Of a stretch of 64,000 nucleotides of DNA, positions 15,573 through 25,518 are shown in pieces; within the stretch, counting starts at the first letter, position 1, and every line of letters begins with the position of its first letter. The notes beneath the pieces were generated by a model that saw only the letters and a list, made by a program, of their open reading frames with translations, ran no database searches and was not told the origin of the DNA. The position numbers and the translations under genes are program-made. The stretch spans positions 10,849 through 74,848 of the forward strand of contig JBJOIT010000008.1 of assembly GCA_046046915.1 (NCBI GenBank). The letters run 5' to 3'. Origin of the DNA: JBEEJZ01 sp046046915 (GTDB taxonomy: Bacteria; Pseudomonadota; Gammaproteobacteria; Burkholderiales; Burkholderiaceae_C).

Positions 15573-17096
15573 ATGAAGCCGATCTGGATAGTAGATGACG
15601 ATCAGTCCATACGCTTTGTGCTGGAGAAGGCCTTGCTGCGCGCAGACTTGCCAACCCGCAGCTTCACCAACCCGCGCGATGTCCTCCAGGCTCTGAATAC
15701 GGCGAGCGATGACGAGGGGCCGCAAATTCTGGTCAGCGACATCCGCATGCCGGGGGGGTCCGGTCTGGAGTTGCTTGAGAAAGTCAAGGCCAAGCTGCCG
15801 GGCTTGCCCGTCATCATCATGACGGCGTTTTCAGACCTTGACAGTGCGGTTTCCGCTTTTCAGGGCGGGGCATTTGAGTACCTTCCCAAGCCGTTCGATT
15901 TGCCCAAGGCAGTCGAGTTGATTCGTCGTGCGGTGGAAGAAAGCCAGCGCGAGGAGGTGGCTGAAGAGCGCATGACTGGCGCGCCTGAGATGCTCGGTCA
16001 GGCACCCGCCATGCAGGATGTGTTTCGTGCCATTGGTCGGCTAAGCCAGAGCAATGTCACTGTCATGATCACTGGCGAGTCGGGTTCGGGCAAAGAACTG
16101 GTGGCCCGTGCATTGCACAAGCATTCCCCTCGAGCCAACGGACCGTTTGTGGCAATCAACACCGCAGCCATTCCCAAAGACCTGCTGGAGAGCGAATTGT
16201 TCGGTCACGAGCGTGGGGCATTCACTGGGGCTCAGGCTATGCGTCGAGGCCGGTTCGAGCAGGCCGATGGCGGCACTTTGTTTCTGGACGAAATTGGTGA
16301 CATGCCGTTTGACCTGCAAACCCGACTGCTTCGCGTGCTGAGCGATGGTCACTTTTATCGGGTGGGTGGCCATGGTGCCGTCAAGACCAATGTAAGGGTC
16401 ATTGCTGCCACTCACCAGAACTTGGAGCAGCGCGTCAAGGAAGGTGTGTTTCGTGAAGACCTCTTTCACCGCCTAAACGTCATACGCCTGCGCTTGCCTG
16501 CGCTTCGGGAGCGCAAAGAGGATGTGGCCATGCTCACCAGGCACTTCTTGCAGCAAAGCGCCCAGCAACTAGGTGTGGAGCCCAAACGGATTGCCGATGC
16601 CGCTCTGGCTTGTCTGGCCCAGTTCAACTTTCCGGGCAACGTGCGCCAGCTTGAAAACATGTGCCACTGGCTTACCGTCATGGCACCAGCCCAAGTGATA
16701 GAGCCCAAGGACCTCCCGCCTGAGGTGGCCCTGTTCCACTCACAAGAAGAGTCAGCATCAACACTTGTGCCGGCGGGTACACCGCAAGTGCCGGATGCTG
16801 GCGCTGTAAGTCATGAAGCCCTTGGCGGAGATGCGCCGATAAGTTCGGTGTTTTCCATGCCCAGGCTTCAGAGCATGCCGCACGATGATTGGGAGTTGGG
16901 CCTGGTCAAAGAGGCCGTGGCGCTGCTTGCCTCAGGAAGCAACGAGGTCTGGGACATCCTGACCCGTCGTTTTGAATCCAGACTGATTGAAACGGCCCTG
17001 GCCAACACCAAGGGACGCAGGATAGAGGCGGCCCAGCGCTTGGGGATTGGTCGCAATACCATCACCCGCAAAATCCAGGAGCTTGGGCTGGATTGA
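15573..17096 (+). CDS. ntrC: Nitrogen regulation response regulator NtrC, sigma-54 activator
   Basis: 507 aa with a receiver domain (Asp56 in SDIRMPG), AAA+ domain with Walker A GESGSGKE (168-175), the sigma-54 contact motif GAFTGA (215-220) and Walker B GGTLFLDE, and a C-terminal Fis-type helix-turn-helix ending RLGIGRNTITRKIQELGLD. It is expected to bind the two dyads upstream of glnA. A linker of about 80 residues before the helix-turn-helix is Pro/Ser-rich. Confidence 0.97.
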   Translation: MKPIWIVDDDQSIRFVLEKALLRADLPTRSFTNPRDVLQALNTASDDEGPQILVSDIRMPGGSGLELLEKVKAKLPGLPVIIMTAFSDLDSAVSAFQGGAFEYLPKPFDLPKAVELIRRAVEESQREEVAEERMTGAPEMLGQAPAMQDVFRAIGRLSQSNVTVMITGESGSGKELVARALHKHSPRANGPFVAINTAAIPKDLLESELFGHERGAFTGAQAMRRGRFEQADGGTLFLDEIGDMPFDLQTRLLRVLSDGHFYRVGGHGAVKTNVRVIAATHQNLEQRVKEGVFREDLFHRLNVIRLRLPALRERKEDVAMLTRHFLQQSAQQLGVEPKRIADAALACLAQFNFPGNVRQLENMCHWLTVMAPAQVIEPKDLPPEVALFHSQEESASTLVPAGTPQVPDAGAVSHEALGGDAPISSVFSMPRLQSMPHDDWELGLVKEAVALLASGSNEVWDILTRRFESRLIETALANTKGRRIEAAQRLGIGRNTITRKIQELGLD

Positions 17097-17126
17097 GGTC
17101 CGGGCCTGGCTCTAGAGCAGGTGAGA

Positions 17127-17933
17127 TCAGATCGGTGTTGAGTCCTCGAGCGTGAGCACCACGGGTGCATGGTCACTGGGGCGCTCATTTTTTCTCGGCT
17201 GCTTGTCAATTTGGCAGGCACTGGCCAGGGGCTGCAGGGCTTTGCTGATCAACACATGGTCGATACGCAATCCACGGTTGCGCCGGAACCCAAAGTCACG
17301 GTAATCCCACCACGAGTATCTCTTGGCTTCATGTTCAAACAGGCGGTAGGCATCGACCAAACCAAGGGAGACCAGCGCACGGAGGTGATAACGCTCTTCT
17401 TCGGTGCAGTGAATCGTGTCCTTCAAACCAATCGGGTCCCACACGTCATCGTCGTCAAAGGTGATGTTGTAGTCCCCCATCAGCACCAGGTGGGTATGGC
17501 TGGCCAGCTCCTTGCTGACCCAGTTTCGCAGGCCCTTGAGCCAGTTCATCTTGTAATCAAACTTCTCGCTGCCCGGCTCCTGACCGTTGGGAAAGTAGGC
17601 GCCGATGACACGTATGCCTTTGCCACCCGTTGCGGCCAATGGGCTGGGAACGGTGGCGCTAATGACGCGTGCCATGTCGTCATCAAAGCCAGGGATGTTT
17701 TTGACCACGTCCACCACGGGCTGCCGCGTGATCAGGGCCACGCCGTTGTAGGTTTTTTGTCCAAACCACTGCGCCTGATAGCCAGCCTGCAAGAACGCAT
17801 CGGCTGGAAACTTGTCGTCCGTCAGTTTCAGTTCTTGCAGGGCCAGCACATCGACGGGATTGGCCGCCAGCCAGTCCAACACCTGGGGCAGGCGCACGCC
17901 GAGTGAATTGACGTTCCAGGTCGCAAGTTTCAT
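17127..17933 (-). CDS. xthA: Exodeoxyribonuclease III
   Basis: AP endonuclease and 3' repair exonuclease. The 268-aa product starts MKLATWNVNSLGVR (Asn7), with Glu34 in LQELK, the active-site motifs GDYN and the C-terminal SDHAPV. The ATG at 17933 is chosen because the conserved sequence begins there; a further 20 upstream residues are possible but would overlap folA. Third gene of a leftward thyA-folA-xthA set. Confidence 0.95.
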   Translation of the reverse strand: MKLATWNVNSLGVRLPQVLDWLAANPVDVLALQELKLTDDKFPADAFLQAGYQAQWFGQKTYNGVALITRQPVVDVVKNIPGFDDDMARVISATVPSPLAATGGKGIRVIGAYFPNGQEPGSEKFDYKMNWLKGLRNWVSKELASHTHLVLMGDYNITFDDDDVWDPIGLKDTIHCTEEERYHLRALVSLGLVDAYRLFEHEAKRYSWWDYRDFGFRRNRGLRIDHVLISKALQPLASACQIDKQPRKNERPSDHAPVVLTLEDSTPI

Positions 17934-17977
17934 ATTGGGTCCGTCTGTATGAATATGTGTTGGCTGGCGTGGTGGCA

Positions 17978-18517
17978 TCAGCGGGGCTGGCACGACGACA
18001 GTACTGCTGAGTCTGGCTGACTCGCGCGCAGGTAGGTCACAAATCTGAATGTCAGGCCATTCGTAGAGCTGTGCTGCTCGCAGCGCGTCTGTTTCCAGTC
18101 TGGCCCAAGACGCGGCGCGTAGGCATCGCCGTCAAAGTCGTGGTCAATTTCGGTCACCTCTGCGCTGTACGCCAGCGGCAAGGCCTGGGCGTAAAGCTCT
18201 GCGCCGCCGATGACCCAGGCGTGTGGCTTGCCCGCACACAGGTCAATCGCATCTTGCAGGCTGTGGGCGACCTGTGCACCGGCAGTGGTCAGACTTTCGA
18301 CCAACTCAGCTTGCCTGGTGACCACTACGTTGAGTCGACCAGGTAAAGGTCTAAATTTTGGAGGCAGGGAGTCCCAGGTTTTGCGGCCCATGATGACCGG
18401 GCACCCCAGCGTCAGTTGCTTGAAGTGGGCCAGGTCCTCGGGCAGATGCCAGGGCAAACGGTTGTTGGCACCGATGACGCCATTCGACGCTCTTGCAAAG
18501 ATCAGGTGGAGTTGCAT
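17978..18517 (-). CDS. folA: Dihydrofolate reductase
   Basis: NADPH-dependent reduction of dihydrofolate, which regenerates the cofactor consumed by ThyA. The 179-aa product has IFARASNGVIGANNRLPWHLPEDLAHFK at the N-terminus, MGRKTWDSLP and the WVIGGAELYAQ motif. The start is 10 bases after the thyA stop. A normal partner of thyA in one transcription unit. Confidence 0.95.
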   Translation of the reverse strand: MQLHLIFARASNGVIGANNRLPWHLPEDLAHFKQLTLGCPVIMGRKTWDSLPPKFRPLPGRLNVVVTRQAELVESLTTAGAQVAHSLQDAIDLCAGKPHAWVIGGAELYAQALPLAYSAEVTEIDHDFDGDAYAPRLGPDWKQTRCEQHSSTNGLTFRFVTYLRASQPDSAVLSSCQPR

Positions 18518-18527
18518 GCCCGCCCGA

Positions 18528-19370
18528 TCAGACTGCCACAGGCGCCTTGATGGCGGGATGGCATTGGTAGTCCTGCACCTCAAAGTCTTCAAACGCATAG
18601 TCGAAGATGGATGCCGGCTTACGCAAGATTTTCAGGGTGGGGTAGGGCAGAGGCTCACGGCTCAATTGCAACTCGACCTGGTCGTGGTGGTTGCTGTAAA
18701 TGTGGCAATCCCCACCGGTCCAGATAAATTCGCCTGGTAGCAGATCACATTGCTGCGCCACCATGTGTGTGAGCAAGGCGTAGCTCGCGATGTTGAAGGG
18801 CACACCCAAAAAGATGTCCGCGCTGCGTTGGTACAACTGGCAACTCAATCGGCCAGGTTCACCTGCCACTTGAGACGGCGCAACATAGAACTGAAAAAAC
18901 GCATGGCATGGCATCAGCGCCATCTTGTCTAGGTCTGCCACATTCCAGGCGCTGACGATGATGCGACGTGAATCGGGGTTGGATTTCAGGGTTTTGATGA
19001 CTTCGGCAATCTGGTCGATGTGGCCGCCATCGGGCTTGGGCCAGCTGCGCCACTGCACACCGTAGACCGGCCCCAGGTCGCCATCCTCGCGCGCCCACTC
19101 ATCCCAAATGCTGACGCCGCGTTCTTTCAGCCAGTTGTTGTTACTGGAGCCAGTCAGAAACCACAGCAGCTCCTGAATGATGGAGCGCAGGTGTACCTTT
19201 TTGGTGGTGACCAGCGGGAAACCCTCGTTCAAGTCAAACCGCATCTGATGGCCAAACACACTGGTGGTGCCGGTGCCAGTGCGATCCATTTTTTTGACGC
19301 CGTGCGTGGACACGTGACGCATGAAGTCTTCGTACTGGGAGCGAACCGGTCGTAGCTGAGAGTTGGGCAT
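18528..19370 (-). CDS. thyA: Thymidylate synthase
   Basis: Makes dTMP from dUMP with methylene-tetrahydrofolate. 280 aa, slightly longer than the E. coli enzyme, with RTGTGTTSVFG near the N-terminus, the nucleophile Cys in ALMPCHAFFQFYV, LYQRSADIFLGVPFNIASYALL and the C-terminal APVAV. The first gene of the leftward thymidine/folate set; the promoter should lie in 19371-19430. Confidence 0.97.
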   Translation of the reverse strand: MPNSQLRPVRSQYEDFMRHVSTHGVKKMDRTGTGTTSVFGHQMRFDLNEGFPLVTTKKVHLRSIIQELLWFLTGSSNNNWLKERGVSIWDEWAREDGDLGPVYGVQWRSWPKPDGGHIDQIAEVIKTLKSNPDSRRIIVSAWNVADLDKMALMPCHAFFQFYVAPSQVAGEPGRLSCQLYQRSADIFLGVPFNIASYALLTHMVAQQCDLLPGEFIWTGGDCHIYSNHHDQVELQLSREPLPYPTLKILRKPASIFDYAFEDFEVQDYQCHPAIKAPVAV

Positions 19371-19443
19371 GAGTGCCTGTGTGGTTCAAAAAAATGGCAT
19401 TTTAGAAGCCAGGTAAAGATAGTCTGGCCGTTGTGCGGGCAGG

Positions 19444-19457
19444 GCCAACTGGTTGGC
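19444..19457. promoter_or_regulatory. Inverted repeat in the thyA-malic enzyme divergent gap
   Basis: GCCAAC-TG-GTTGGC in the 255-base gap between divergent thyA and the malic enzyme gene. It might be an operator for either side. The rest of the gap shows nothing beyond the GAGGGA ribosome-binding site before 19626. Confidence 0.3.
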
Positions 19458-19625
19458 AGCATGACATTTTTTGCGGTTCTCGCCGGCGATTCACATAAAT
19501 CAAGTTGCAACACCTTAACCCGTGCGCTGTGGAAACTGCGTATGTGTAACTACCTTGTAACTGCGAGAATCGCGCCATCACAAGACATCCCCTTGGTTGG
19601 CTTGTCAATTTTTGAGGGATTGAAT

Positions 19626-20960
19626 ATGACAAACAAGCTCATGCAGGCCGACAGTGGCCTGCCCGTATCAACTCAGCAGCAACAATTTGTGTCGCCAGAG
19701 AGCCCGCGGGACCTGAATGTGGCGGCCTTGGCCTATCACCGCGCGCAGCATGCCGATGACATTGGCGGCAAGATCGAAATCAGTGTGACCAAGCCTGTAG
19801 CCAGTCAGGATCATTTATCGCTGGCTTACTCACCAGGCGTTGCTGTGCCTTGTCTGGAAATCGCCCGCGATCCCGAGCTGGCCTATGAGTACACAGCCAA
19901 AGGCAATCTGGTGGCGGTCATCAGCAACGGTACGGCGGTACTGGGCCTCGGCAACATTGGCGCTCTGGCCGGGAAACCTGTGATGGAGGGAAAAGTCGTT
20001 TTATTCAAACGCTTTGCCGGCATCGACGCTTTTGACATTGAAATCGATGAGACCGACCCCGGCAAGCTGATTGACATCATTGCAAGCCTCCATCCCACCT
20101 TTGGTGGTATCAACCTGGAGGACATCAAGGCGCCGGAATGCTTTGAAGTCGAGCGTGCACTGCGCGCACGTTTGCCCATCCCGGTGTTTCATGACGATCA
20201 GCACGGCACGGCTATTGTGGTGGCGGCCGGTTTGATGAACGCTTTGCATTTGCAAGGCAAACGGCTCGACGACGTGCGCCTGGTTTGCAACGGCGCGGGT
20301 GCGGCGGCGCTGGCCTGCCTGGAGCTGCTGGCCAGCCTGGGTCTTCCACAAAGCCAGGTGTCGGTGGTGGATTCCAAGGGAGTCATTTACAAGAACCGGG
20401 GTGCCAATGGCGACGACGGTCAAAAGGCAGCATGGGCTTCTGACACCGCTGCTCGTACCCTTCGCGAAGCCATGGTGGGCGCTGACGTTTTTCTGGGTTT
20501 GTCAGGCCCCGGCGTGGTGGATCAGGACATGGTGCGCAGCATGGCCGCTAAGCCCGTGGTGTTTGGCCTGGCCAACCCTGAGCCTGAAATTCGTCCTGAG
20601 CTGGCCTTGGCAGCGGTGCCCGAAGCCATCACCGCCACGGGGCGCTCCGACTACCCGAACCAGGTCAACAACGCCCTTTGCTTCCCTTATTTGTTCCGCG
20701 CGGCGTTGGATATGGGCGCGCCACAAATCAACGAGGCGATGAAAAAAGCGGCTGTTTTGGCACTGGCTGATCTGGCGCGCAGTGATGCCGCCTTTGGCAA
20801 AACCAAGTTGCTGCCTACCCTGCTGGATGAGCGGCTCTTGGTGGCGGTATCGCTGCGGGTGGCTCAAGCGGCCGCTGAAAGCAACAATGCCCGACGCGCT
20901 TTCGACGCGACAGCGTATCGGGCACGCCTGGAACGACTGGCCCTCAAGCTGCGCGCTTAA
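19626..20960 (+). CDS. NADP-dependent malic enzyme, short form
   Basis: Oxidative decarboxylation of malate to pyruvate. 444 aa covering the malic N-terminal domain (SLAYSPGVAVPC, GNLVAVISNGTAVLGLGNIGALAGKPVMEGK, the FHDDQHGT metal motif) and the NAD-binding domain (VCNGAGAAALACL). The phosphotransacetylase-like C-terminal half found in MaeB of E. coli is absent, as in many betaproteobacterial paralogues. The ATG at 19626 follows a good GAGGGA site. The 3' end overlaps the converging FAD oxidase gene by 4 bases. Confidence 0.93.
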   Translation: MTNKLMQADSGLPVSTQQQQFVSPESPRDLNVAALAYHRAQHADDIGGKIEISVTKPVASQDHLSLAYSPGVAVPCLEIARDPELAYEYTAKGNLVAVISNGTAVLGLGNIGALAGKPVMEGKVVLFKRFAGIDAFDIEIDETDPGKLIDIIASLHPTFGGINLEDIKAPECFEVERALRARLPIPVFHDDQHGTAIVVAAGLMNALHLQGKRLDDVRLVCNGAGAAALACLELLASLGLPQSQVSVVDSKGVIYKNRGANGDDGQKAAWASDTAARTLREAMVGADVFLGLSGPGVVDQDMVRSMAAKPVVFGLANPEPEIRPELALAAVPEAITATGRSDYPNQVNNALCFPYLFRAALDMGAPQINEAMKKAAVLALADLARSDAAFGKTKLLPTLLDERLLVAVSLRVAQAAAESNNARRAFDATAYRARLERLALKLRA

Positions 20961-22405
20961 AGCGAGGACTCGTCGCTCAGCACGCAGCCTGGGTTGAGCA
21001 GTGCTTGCGGATCGAGAGCTTGTTTGATCGCTCGCATCATGCCCAGGGCCACGGGCGTCTTGTAGCGCTTCAGCTTGTGAGCCTTCAACGTGCCCACGCC
21101 GTGCTCGGCGGAAATTGAGCCCCGGAATGCCTGCACCGCATCAAAGACCAGGGTGTTGACCTCGTCCTCGCGTTCGCGCAAGAAGGTCGCCGCATCCACC
21201 CCGACCGGCGCCTGCACGTTGTAATGCAGGTTGCCGTCACCCAGGTGCCCAAAATTCACAATGCGCACGCCGGGAAAGCTGGTCTGTAGCGCGCGGTCTG
21301 TTTGGTCTACAAAAGCGGAAATGCTCGACACTGGCAAGGAGATGTCGTGCTTGATGTTCAAGCCCTCCAGCGGTTGCGCCAAGGGTATGCTTTCTCGTAT
21401 GTTCCACAAAGCCTGGGCCTGGGCCAGGTTCTCGGCCACCACGGCATCGCTCGCACAGCCACTGTCGAGGGCGGCTTCCAGCAGACGCTCAAACTGATCA
21501 CGCGCATGTGACTCGGACTCGTGGTCACTGTTCTCCAGCAGTACGCACCAAGAGGCCTCTCTCACAAAAGGCACACGTTGCTGCGGAAAGTGCTTGTCCA
21601 CCAGACTCAGGGCGAACTGGCTCATGACTTCAAAACCCGTCAAGCCGGCGCCCAGGTGTTTGTGGGCTAACCCCAGCAGGCGCACGGCGTCGTCGAGCGA
21701 TGGCAGAGCGACCCAAGCCGTCAGGCGGGCGACGGGTGGCGGATAAAGCTTGAGCGTTGCCGCTGTGATGATGCCCAGCGTGCCTTCCGATCCAATCATC
21801 AAATGGCGCAGGTCGTAGCCCGTGTTGTCTTTTCGCAAGCCGGTCAAACCGTGCCAGATCTCACCTTGTGCGGTGACGACCTCCAGGCCCAAACACAACT
21901 CGCGGGTGTTGCCAAACCGCAATACCTGCGTTCCTCCCGCATTTGTTGCCAGGTTGCCACCGATGGTGCAACTGCCTTCGGCTGCCAAACTCAAGGGAAA
22001 GAAAAACCCTGCCTCGCCTGCGGCCTGCTGAACCTGCTGCAGGATGCAACCTGCATCTACCGTGATCGTCAAGTTGGCGGCATCAAGGGCTCGGACCGAG
22101 TTCATGCGCTGCAGACTCAAGACGACCTGGCGGCCCGTGGTGTCGGGTGTAGAACCGACCACCAGGCCGGTGTTGCCACCTTGCGGCACGATACTCAGCC
22201 CAAGTACCGCCTGCCGATCGGCACACAGTCTGACCACGTCGGCCACCTCTTGTGTGCAAGCGGGGCGCACGATAGCCAGTGAGCGACCTTGGTGGCGTTT
22301 GCGCCAGTCGTTCTCCCAGACGCTTAAATCGGTAAGCGGGTCCTCATGCGTCAGCACATGAGATCTGCCCACAATGCGGCGCAGACCCTCCAGTAAGTCC
22401 TTCAC
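20957..22405 (-). CDS. FAD-binding 2-hydroxyacid dehydrogenase (GlcD / D-lactate dehydrogenase-like)
   Basis: 482 aa. The FAD-binding type 4 domain shows PQGGNTGLVVGS and GSCTIGGNLATNAGGTQVLRFGNTRE. The C-terminal domain has NFGHLGDGNLHYNV and the end motif SAEHGVGTLK. Members oxidise glycolate, D-lactate or 2-hydroxyglutarate; the closest pattern is the D-2-hydroxyglutarate dehydrogenase-like group, but substrate cannot be decided here. The stop/start overlap ATGA with the DUF2069 gene indicates a two-gene operon. Confidence 0.88.
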   Translation of the reverse strand: MKDLLEGLRRIVGRSHVLTHEDPLTDLSVWENDWRKRHQGRSLAIVRPACTQEVADVVRLCADRQAVLGLSIVPQGGNTGLVVGSTPDTTGRQVVLSLQRMNSVRALDAANLTITVDAGCILQQVQQAAGEAGFFFPLSLAAEGSCTIGGNLATNAGGTQVLRFGNTRELCLGLEVVTAQGEIWHGLTGLRKDNTGYDLRHLMIGSEGTLGIITAATLKLYPPPVARLTAWVALPSLDDAVRLLGLAHKHLGAGLTGFEVMSQFALSLVDKHFPQQRVPFVREASWCVLLENSDHESESHARDQFERLLEAALDSGCASDAVVAENLAQAQALWNIRESIPLAQPLEGLNIKHDISLPVSSISAFVDQTDRALQTSFPGVRIVNFGHLGDGNLHYNVQAPVGVDAATFLREREDEVNTLVFDAVQAFRGSISAEHGVGTLKAHKLKRYKTPVALGMMRAIKQALDPQALLNPGCVLSDESSL

Positions 22406-22803
22406 AGGGCCCCTTTGACTGCCGCTTCTGCAGGGTTATCCTGTTTTTTATGGGCCAGACGCATGCGCACATGCAGGGCGCATGCCACGAAGAGCACCAG
22501 GCACAGCAGTACCTGAATGAAAGCCAGCACATTGCCCGGCATAGGGTCGCCCCAGGCGCGAACCACGCCTTCGGTGAAGTACAGCCAGACCAGCAGGCTG
22601 ACCCAGCGGTAGGTGTACATGCGGTTTTTCAGCAAACCGGCCAGCGGGATGCACAAAGGCAGCACCTTTAGGGCGAGCCAGGACCCGCCAGGGCGGATGG
22701 GGGCTAGAAAAAGTTCCCAGGCCAGGCCCAGAAATACCATGCCCACCAGGCTGCCAACGGCGAGCCAGCGAGTTAAATCAATTGTTTTTCGGTTGTAAAT
22801 CAT
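22402..22803 (-). CDS. DUF2069 inner-membrane protein
   Basis: About 133 aa with four hydrophobic segments (near 15-35, 45-62, 70-85 and 95-115) and the YRWVSLLVWLYFTEGVVRAWGD stretch typical of DUF2069. Function is unknown. The ATG at 22803 is preferred to one at 22830, which would overlap the divergent YihY gene. It is translationally coupled to the FAD oxidase gene. Confidence 0.82.
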   Translation of the reverse strand: MIYNRKTIDLTRWLAVGSLVGMVFLGLAWELFLAPIRPGGSWLALKVLPLCIPLAGLLKNRMYTYRWVSLLVWLYFTEGVVRAWGDPMPGNVLAFIQVLLCLVLFVACALHVRMRLAHKKQDNPAEAAVKGAL

Positions 22804-22824
22804 GTCAGTGGCATCATACCGGCC

Positions 22825-24042
22825 ATGCAAATGCCACCACGACTACAAGCCTGGTTCCAGGACTGGGCCCGTTTCCCCTGGGCCAGCACAGGGCGCACCC
22901 TTATGGCCCGCTTTCGCGAGGATCGTCTGGGCCTGACCGCCAGCAGCCTGACCTTCACCACCACCATCGCCTTGGTGCCCATGCTGACCGTGGCCCTGGC
23001 GATCTTCACGGCCTTCCCCATGTTTGCAAAGTTGCAGGTGGTGCTGCAGAAGTGGCTGGTGGAAAGTCTGATTCCAGACAACATCGCCCGCCAGGTGCTG
23101 GGGTACCTGACACAGTTTTCCGGCAAGGCCAGCAAATTGGGGGTGGTGGGCCTGGCTGCCTTGCTCGTCACGGCACTGGCGTTGGTGTTCACCATCGATC
23201 GAACGCTCAATAGCATCTGGCGGGTGCGCCGACCCAGGCCTTTGGGGCAGCGGGTGCTGGTGTATTGGGCTGCCATCACACTGGGTCCTTTGCTCATGGC
23301 TTTGAGCGTCAGTCTCACTTCCAATGCGCTGGCCGCTTCCCGGGGGATGGTGCTGAACGTGGTTCCCGGCGGCGTGGGCTTTGTACTGGACCTTCTTCAG
23401 GTCGTGATGCTGGCAGGGAGTATGGCTGCCCTGTACCGCTATATGCCCAACACCTACGTGAAGTGGGGGCACGCTTGGGTGGGGGGTCTTTTGGTTGCCG
23501 TTGGGCTGGAGCTGGCCAAGCGCCTGCTGGCCTTTTATTTGCAGGCGGTACCCACTTATTCTGCGGTTTACGGTGCCTTTGCCACGGTGCCTATCCTGCT
23601 GGTCTGGATTTATGTGGCCTGGGTCATTGTGCTGCTTGGGGCGGTCGTCACCGCCTACCTGCCTAGCCTGATGGCCGGCACATCGCGCCCCGCCAGCGCT
23701 CACGGCTGGCAATTTCAGTTGTCGCTGGAGGTCCTCAGGCGGCTGGAGTCGGTGCGTCACCATCCTGAGCGAGGTCTACGGGCCGACCAGCTTGCGCAGT
23801 CCCTGCAAGTCGACTTGCTGCAACTGGAGCCTGTGCTCGAGTGTCTCACCCGGCTGGATTGGCTGGCGCCGCTGGATGAAGCAGATAAAAAAGTTGGCGC
23901 CCGGTATGTGTTGCTGACCGAGCCCGAAAAGACACCCCTGGCACCGCTGATGTCGGCGCTTTTGCTGGATCGCTTGCCGGCCACACAGCCGCTGTGGGAT
24001 AACGCCCGCTGGTCCGATCTCACCCTGCGCCAGGCACTCTAA
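22825..24042 (+). CDS. YihY/virulence factor BrkB family membrane protein
   Basis: 405 aa. The first 290 residues hold six membrane segments with the family's characteristic LTASSLTFTTTIALVPMLTV and YSAVYGAFATVPILLVWIYVAW. A cytoplasmic tail of about 115 residues resembles a winged helix. Once called ribonuclease BN, the family is not thought to be the RNase; its role is unknown. It is divergent from DUF2069. Confidence 0.9.
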   Translation: MQMPPRLQAWFQDWARFPWASTGRTLMARFREDRLGLTASSLTFTTTIALVPMLTVALAIFTAFPMFAKLQVVLQKWLVESLIPDNIARQVLGYLTQFSGKASKLGVVGLAALLVTALALVFTIDRTLNSIWRVRRPRPLGQRVLVYWAAITLGPLLMALSVSLTSNALAASRGMVLNVVPGGVGFVLDLLQVVMLAGSMAALYRYMPNTYVKWGHAWVGGLLVAVGLELAKRLLAFYLQAVPTYSAVYGAFATVPILLVWIYVAWVIVLLGAVVTAYLPSLMAGTSRPASAHGWQFQLSLEVLRRLESVRHHPERGLRADQLAQSLQVDLLQLEPVLECLTRLDWLAPLDEADKKVGARYVLLTEPEKTPLAPLMSALLLDRLPATQPLWDNARWSDLTLRQAL

Positions 24043-24195
24043 ACACGCTGGCATGCTGGCCGCGTGCCATTGTCCGCTGCCTGGTTTGATGGTGCGCAAG
24101 CCCGTCATGCGCTGAACCTTTTCTAATCCTCGCTGCTTCCAGGGCGCCGCCGCGTCCCGGATCGTCAGGACGAAGGTGTAGAAGGGGGAAAAGAG

Positions 24196-25518
24196 ATGGA
24201 CATGCCTGTGAACCGGTCCTCGGTGGCTGGTACCGGTGAGATTGGGCCGTGGTCGGCTGCCTTGGACAAATTACTGTCTGCGTTTGAGGGGGTCGTGGCC
24301 GTGCGCATGCCGGATGGCAGCGCTGGAACGTTCGGCCATGGCGCCCTCCACACCCCGGAACCCACCTTCACCTTGTGCCTGCGCCACAGCCATGTGGTGC
24401 GCGACCTGCTGCTGGGCCGGGACCCGTTGCGCTTCGCAGAGGCCTACTTTCGGGGTGATATTGATGTCGATGGTGACCTGTTCACCGCACTGACGCTCAA
24501 GGACCATCTGCACACGCTGCAGTTACCCCTGGCCGAACGACTCATGCTGCTGCTGCGTCTACTGAGTGGCGCGACGACCTCTCACCGCTTTGCACCCATG
24601 CACACCCCGGCGGTGCCGGAGTCGGTGCGGTCCCATACCCGTGACGAAAACCGCCAGGCCATTGCCTTTCATTACGACCTCTCCAACGAGTTTTATGGCC
24701 TGTGGCTGGATGAGGCCATGGTCTACTCCTGTGCGTATTTTGAAAATGAACAGGCAACGCTCGCCGAGGCCCAGACCGCCAAGCTGGATCACATTTGCCG
24801 CAAACTGCAACTCAAGCCGGGTGAGCATCTGCTCGATATCGGCTGTGGGTGGGGCGCCCTGGTCATGCATGCGGCACGTCACTATGGCGTGCAGGCCCGT
24901 GGCATCACCCTCAGCCAGCGTCAGTTTGATCTGGCCAGTGAGCGCATTCGGGCCGCCGGGCTGGAAGACCGCGTCAGCGTTGCTTTGCAGGATTACCGGG
25001 ATACGCCGGGCCAGGAGCGCTTTGACAAGATTGCCAGCGTGGGCATGTTTGAGCATGTGGGCCTGAAAAATCTCACCGTTTATTTCGATGCCGTACAACG
25101 TTTGCTCAAGCCTGGCGGCTTGTTTTTGAATCACGGCATCACGCACGAACAAGAGGGCTGGGGCCAGGCACTGTCCTCGCGTTTCATCAACCGCTACGTC
25201 TTTCCTGATGGCGAGCTCGACACGGTCAGCAACATTCAGCGGGCCATGGAGCGTAGTGGTTTTGAAATCGTGGATGTGGAAGGCTTGCGCACCCACTACG
25301 CCAAAACGCTGCGCCACTGGGTGCAGCGACTCGAAGCACACCATGACCAGGCGCTCGAGTTTGTGAACGAAGCCACCTTTCGGGTCTGGCGCCTGTACAT
25401 GGCAGCCAGTGCGCTCGAATTCGAGACGGGCGAGTTGGGCATCTACCAAATTCTGGCCACGCCCCACGGTGCGGGCGCTGCCAAACTCCCACTCACCCGC
25501 CGCTACATGTATCCCTGA
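24196..25518 (+). CDS. cfa: Cyclopropane-fatty-acyl-phospholipid synthase
   Basis: Adds methylene from S-adenosylmethionine to unsaturated acyl chains of membrane phospholipids. 440 aa; the C-terminal methyltransferase domain begins with the YDLSNEFYGLWLDEAMVYSCAYF motif and the SAM loop LDIGCGWGALVMHAA, then GITLSQRQ and FDKIASVGMFEHVG. The N-terminal substrate-recognition domain is intact. The 3' end overlaps the converging ABC ATPase gene by 16 bases. Confidence 0.95.
   Translation: MDMPVNRSSVAGTGEIGPWSAALDKLLSAFEGVVAVRMPDGSAGTFGHGALHTPEPTFTLCLRHSHVVRDLLLGRDPLRFAEAYFRGDIDVDGDLFTALTLKDHLHTLQLPLAERLMLLLRLLSGATTSHRFAPMHTPAVPESVRSHTRDENRQAIAFHYDLSNEFYGLWLDEAMVYSCAYFENEQATLAEAQTAKLDHICRKLQLKPGEHLLDIGCGWGALVMHAARHYGVQARGITLSQRQFDLASERIRAAGLEDRVSVALQDYRDTPGQERFDKIASVGMFEHVGLKNLTVYFDAVQRLLKPGGLFLNHGITHEQEGWGQALSSRFINRYVFPDGELDTVSNIQRAMERSGFEIVDVEGLRTHYAKTLRHWVQRLEAHHDQALEFVNEATFRVWRLYMAASALEFETGELGIYQILATPHGAGAAKLPLTRRYMYP

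Noticed and set aside
14584..15654. Long minus-strand frame opposite ntrB
   Set aside because: Antisense shadow without a plausible start region or motifs.
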